A DNA stretch of 64,000 bases from CAWATZ01 sp963784995 (GTDB lineage Bacteria > Planctomycetota > Planctomycetia > Gemmatales > Gemmataceae). Location: NCBI GenBank assembly GCA_963784995.1, contig CAWATZ010000012.1:1-64000 (forward strand), in the 5' to 3' direction. Both the position numbers and the translations under genes were made by a program. Shown here piece by piece: positions 61,794 to 64,000 of the stretch (position 1 is its first letter; the number at the start of each line of letters is the position of its first letter). Below the pieces are notes generated by a model that was not told where the DNA came from, ran no database searches, and saw only the letters and a list, made by a program, of their open reading frames with translations.

Positions 61794-62207
61794 TCACTTG
61801 TCCTTGGGCTTGCCTTCGACGCCCTTCCAGCCGCGTTCCTTGCCCACGCGGATGTACAGGTCGCCATCGTAGCTGCTCCCCTTCTGCGATTCGACGTAGA
61901 AGCCCCAGGCGTTCTTGCCCAGCAACTGGTCCAGGGCCTCTTCCAGGGGAATGTCCTTGGCCTTGAAGGTGATTTGCTTGTTCAGGTTGACTCCCGTCTT
62001 GGTTTCGACGTGGATGCGCAACCCCTTGACCATCATTTTCAGGTCATCGATGACTTCGCCGAACGAGGTGTCCTTCCAGTCCAGGTTGATCTTCTTTTTG
62101 AGGAGCTCACGGGTTTTGGCGGCCTTTGGGGTGTCCTCTGGAGCGGCGGCAGCGGACAGGGAGGTCAGGCAGAAAGCGAACGCGGTGACGGCCAACAGAC
62201 GATGCAC
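61794..62207 (-). CDS. exported STN (secretin/TonB N-terminal)-like protein
   Basis: 137 residues from a GTG with GGAGG; a TTG five codons earlier is not preferred. Signal peptide ends near SLSAAAAPED. The mature part has KKKINLDWKDTSFGEVIDDL, then ITFKAKDIPLEEALDQLLGK, the repeated pattern of STN domains that in secretins and TonB receptors receive signals or bind partners in the periplasm. Here the domain stands alone, as often in planctomycetes. Partner unknown. Confidence 0.7.
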   Translation of the reverse strand: MHRLLAVTAFAFCLTSLSAAAAPEDTPKAAKTRELLKKKINLDWKDTSFGEVIDDLKMMVKGLRIHVETKTGVNLNKQITFKAKDIPLEEALDQLLGKNAWGFYVESQKGSSYDGDLYIRVGKERGWKGVEGKPKDK

Positions 62208-62332
62208 GGTTCGGTCCTCCAAGAAGTTGCTGAGCCCGGCTCACGCGGCGGGCGCCTTGAGTTACGGTTCATCCTATCACTGTATTGGTCGCTGGAAACG
62301 GAACAAAGGTTCCGGCGGCGGGGCGAAGAGTC

Positions 62333-62971
62333 ATGGGGCACAGTCCGTTTCTCAATCCTGAAACCGCCGACGAGGACGGCCTGGTCGGCGTCGGCGGCGA
62401 CCTCTCGCCCCGGCTGCTGCTGCACGCCTATCGGCACGGCATCTTCCCCTATTACGACGAGACCACGCCGATCCTCTGGTGGTCGCCCGACCCGCGGGCC
62501 ATCTTCGAGCTGGACCGCTTTCACGTCTCGCGCCGGCTGGCCCGGACGGTCAGCTCGGGCAAATTCACGGTCACCGTTAACCACAACTTTGCTGGGGTGA
62601 TGGCCGGCTGCGCCGACCGCGCCGAGGGCACCTGGATCACCCCGGACATGATTGATGCTTACGTGCGGCTGCATGAACTGGACCACGCCCACAGCGTCGA
62701 GGTCTGGCACCGGGACCAGCTGGCCGGCGGCGTCTACGGCGTGGCCGTGGGCGGCCTGTTTGCCGGCGAGTCGATGTTTCACCGGGTCCGGGATGCGTCC
62801 AAGGCGGCCCTGGCTTTCCTGGTGGAGCGCTTGCGCGAGCGCGGCTTTGAGCTGTTTGACATTCAGTTCCTGACCGATCATACCGCAAGCCTGGGAGCGA
62901 CCACCATCCCGCGGCGCGAGTACCTGGCCCGGCTGCGGAAGGTGGTCGAGCGGGCGGTGCGGTTTGTCTGA
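62333..62971 (+). CDS. aat: leucyl/phenylalanyl-tRNA-protein transferase
   Basis: 212 residues. The family motifs are all present: GLVGVGGDLSPRLLLHAYRH, GIFPYYDE, WWSPDPRAIFELD, TWITPDMIDAY, HSVEVWHRDQLAGGVYGVAV, GGLFAGESMFHR and DIQFLTDHTASLGA. The enzyme adds Leu or Phe from tRNA to proteins with N-terminal Arg or Lys and so marks them for ClpAP (N-end rule). Start at 62333; the RBS is weak. It is transcribed away from the STN protein gene. Confidence 0.92.
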   Translation: MGHSPFLNPETADEDGLVGVGGDLSPRLLLHAYRHGIFPYYDETTPILWWSPDPRAIFELDRFHVSRRLARTVSSGKFTVTVNHNFAGVMAGCADRAEGTWITPDMIDAYVRLHELDHAHSVEVWHRDQLAGGVYGVAVGGLFAGESMFHRVRDASKAALAFLVERLRERGFELFDIQFLTDHTASLGATTIPRREYLARLRKVVERAVRFV

Positions 62972-63012
62972 ATGCCTTCCCTGGAGATGCGCCGCAAGTG
63001 GACCACGCGACG

Positions 63013-64000
63013 ATGAACGACCGTCTGGCCGGAGTGCTGCTGGGCACCGCTGTCGGCGACAGTCTTGGGTTGCCGTGCGAGGGTCTGTCGCCGCGCCGCG
63101 CCCGCCGGCTGTTCGGCGGTCCGCCGCTGCGGCATCGCTTCCTGTTCGGCCGCGGCATGACCAGCGACGACACGGAACACACCTGCATGCTGGCCCAGGC
63201 CCTGCTGCGCTTCCCAGACGATCCCGAGCGCTTCGCCCGCTGCCTGGGCTGGAAACTGCGCTGGTGGCTGCTGGGCCTGCCCGCCGGCATCGGCAAGGCC
63301 ACCCTCACGAGCATCCTGCGTTTGTGGCTCGGCTTCTCGTCTCGGTCCAGCGGCGTTCGCTCGGCCGGCAACGGTCCCGCCATGCGCTCCGCCGTGCTGG
63401 GCGTGTGCCTGGGGAACAAGGCGGAGCAACTGGCCGCCTGCGTCCGGGCCAGCACGCGCTTGACGCACACCGACCCGCGAGCGGAACTGGGCGCTTTGCT
63501 GGTCGCCCTGGCCGCTCACCTGGGCGCGGCCGGTCCCGCCGGGGTCACGATGGCAGCGTTTCGAGGGCTCCTGGAACAACGCAAGGTGCAGCCCGACGAG
63601 GAACTGGCCCGGCTGCTGCGGTTGCTGGAAGGACACCTTGGCAAGGGCGACCCCGCCAGCGTCTTCGTGGAAGGGATGGGCTTACGCAGGGGCGTGACGG
63701 GCTACGTCTACCACACGGTCCCGGCGGCGCTGTATTGCTGGCTGCGGCATCCGGGCGACTTCCGGGCCGCGGTCGAGGAAGTGATCCTGCTGGGTGGCGA
63801 TACCGATACCACGGCAGCCATCACGGGGGCCCTGGTCGGTGCCACGGTCGGTGCCGCCGGCATCCCGGCCGAGCTGGTCGCGGGCCTGCTGGAATGGCCG
63901 CGCTCGGTCCGCTGGATGCGGGCGCTGGCCGAGCGCCTGAGCCAGGTGTTCGCCAGCGACCCGCCGCGGGCCGGCCCGCGGCTGGGGCTCTTCTGGCCGG
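63013..64000 (+). CDS. ADP-ribosylglycohydrolase (3' end beyond window)
   Basis: The frame is open to the end of the window (329 codons). LLGTAVGDSLGLPCEG is the first metal/ribose motif, SDDTEHT the second, and LLGGDTDTTAAITGALVGA the third; these hold the binuclear magnesium site of DraG-type hydrolases. The enzyme removes ADP-ribose from proteins or other targets. An upstream GTG at 62998 is also possible. The macrodomain at 56693 may act in the same process. Confidence 0.85.
   Translation, partial: MNDRLAGVLLGTAVGDSLGLPCEGLSPRRARRLFGGPPLRHRFLFGRGMTSDDTEHTCMLAQALLRFPDDPERFARCLGWKLRWWLLGLPAGIGKATLTSILRLWLGFSSRSSGVRSAGNGPAMRSAVLGVCLGNKAEQLAACVRASTRLTHTDPRAELGALLVALAAHLGAAGPAGVTMAAFRGLLEQRKVQPDEELARLLRLLEGHLGKGDPASVFVEGMGLRRGVTGYVYHTVPAALYCWLRHPGDFRAAVEEVILLGGDTDTTAAITGALVGATVGAAGIPAELVAGLLEWPRSVRWMRALAERLSQVFASDPPRAGPRLGLFWP

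Overview
The window looks like a draft contig from a large, high-GC planctomycete, most likely of the Gemmata type. This is inferred from the clustering of a PKD-repeat giant protein, WD40 and HEAT proteins, Rho with a long Pro-rich extension, tandem CheB-CheR-PAS-kinase hybrids, an IS66 element and very many intergenic hairpins. No rRNA or tRNA gene was recognised.

Layout. 1-8.1 kb is a less GC-rich accessory stretch: the end of a PKD protein, a HEAT protein, an IS66 element (2358-5291) with a frameshifted transposase, and a decayed restriction-modification locus (GIY-YIG nuclease remnant, intact-looking Mrr-type nuclease, cytosine methylase remnant). 8.1-16.3 kb carries a cysteine dioxygenase-sulfite oxidase fusion, a WD40 protein, a membrane protein, an exported protein and a GH10 xylanase. 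16.4-26 kb holds two sigma-54 promoters with matching upstream palindromes, a zinc/HTH/DUF5985 operon, a ClC exchanger, HdeD, UspA, a site-2 protease, a lipoprotein and an agmatine-deiminase-like enzyme. 27-33 kb is rho-coaE-polA. 33-43 kb holds membrane proteases, glycogen phosphorylase, a second HdeD, a DHODH-like protein, an NtrC-type regulator and a BON protein. 43-55 kb is a tandem duplication of a CheB-CheR-PAS-histidine kinase gene with its NarL-type regulator; both copies have the same palindromic promoter. 55-64 kb holds a metallopeptidase-like protein, a macrodomain, an epimerase, gyrA, an STN-domain protein, aat and an ADP-ribosylglycohydrolase cut by the window end.

How they work together (inference). 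The 16-50 kb region looks like a stress or energy-limitation island: envelope stress (HdeD, BON, S2P), universal stress, glycogen breakdown, ion exchange and several two-component proteins, with sigma-54 promoters and a sigma-54 activator nearby.

Two features cut across the window. First, palindromic repeat families recur between genes, often supply stop codons and in several places sit in frame inside coding sequence. Second, at least ten single-base frameshifts interrupt otherwise well conserved genes, which suggests residual sequencing indels, although real decay is likely in the restriction-modification and IS regions.
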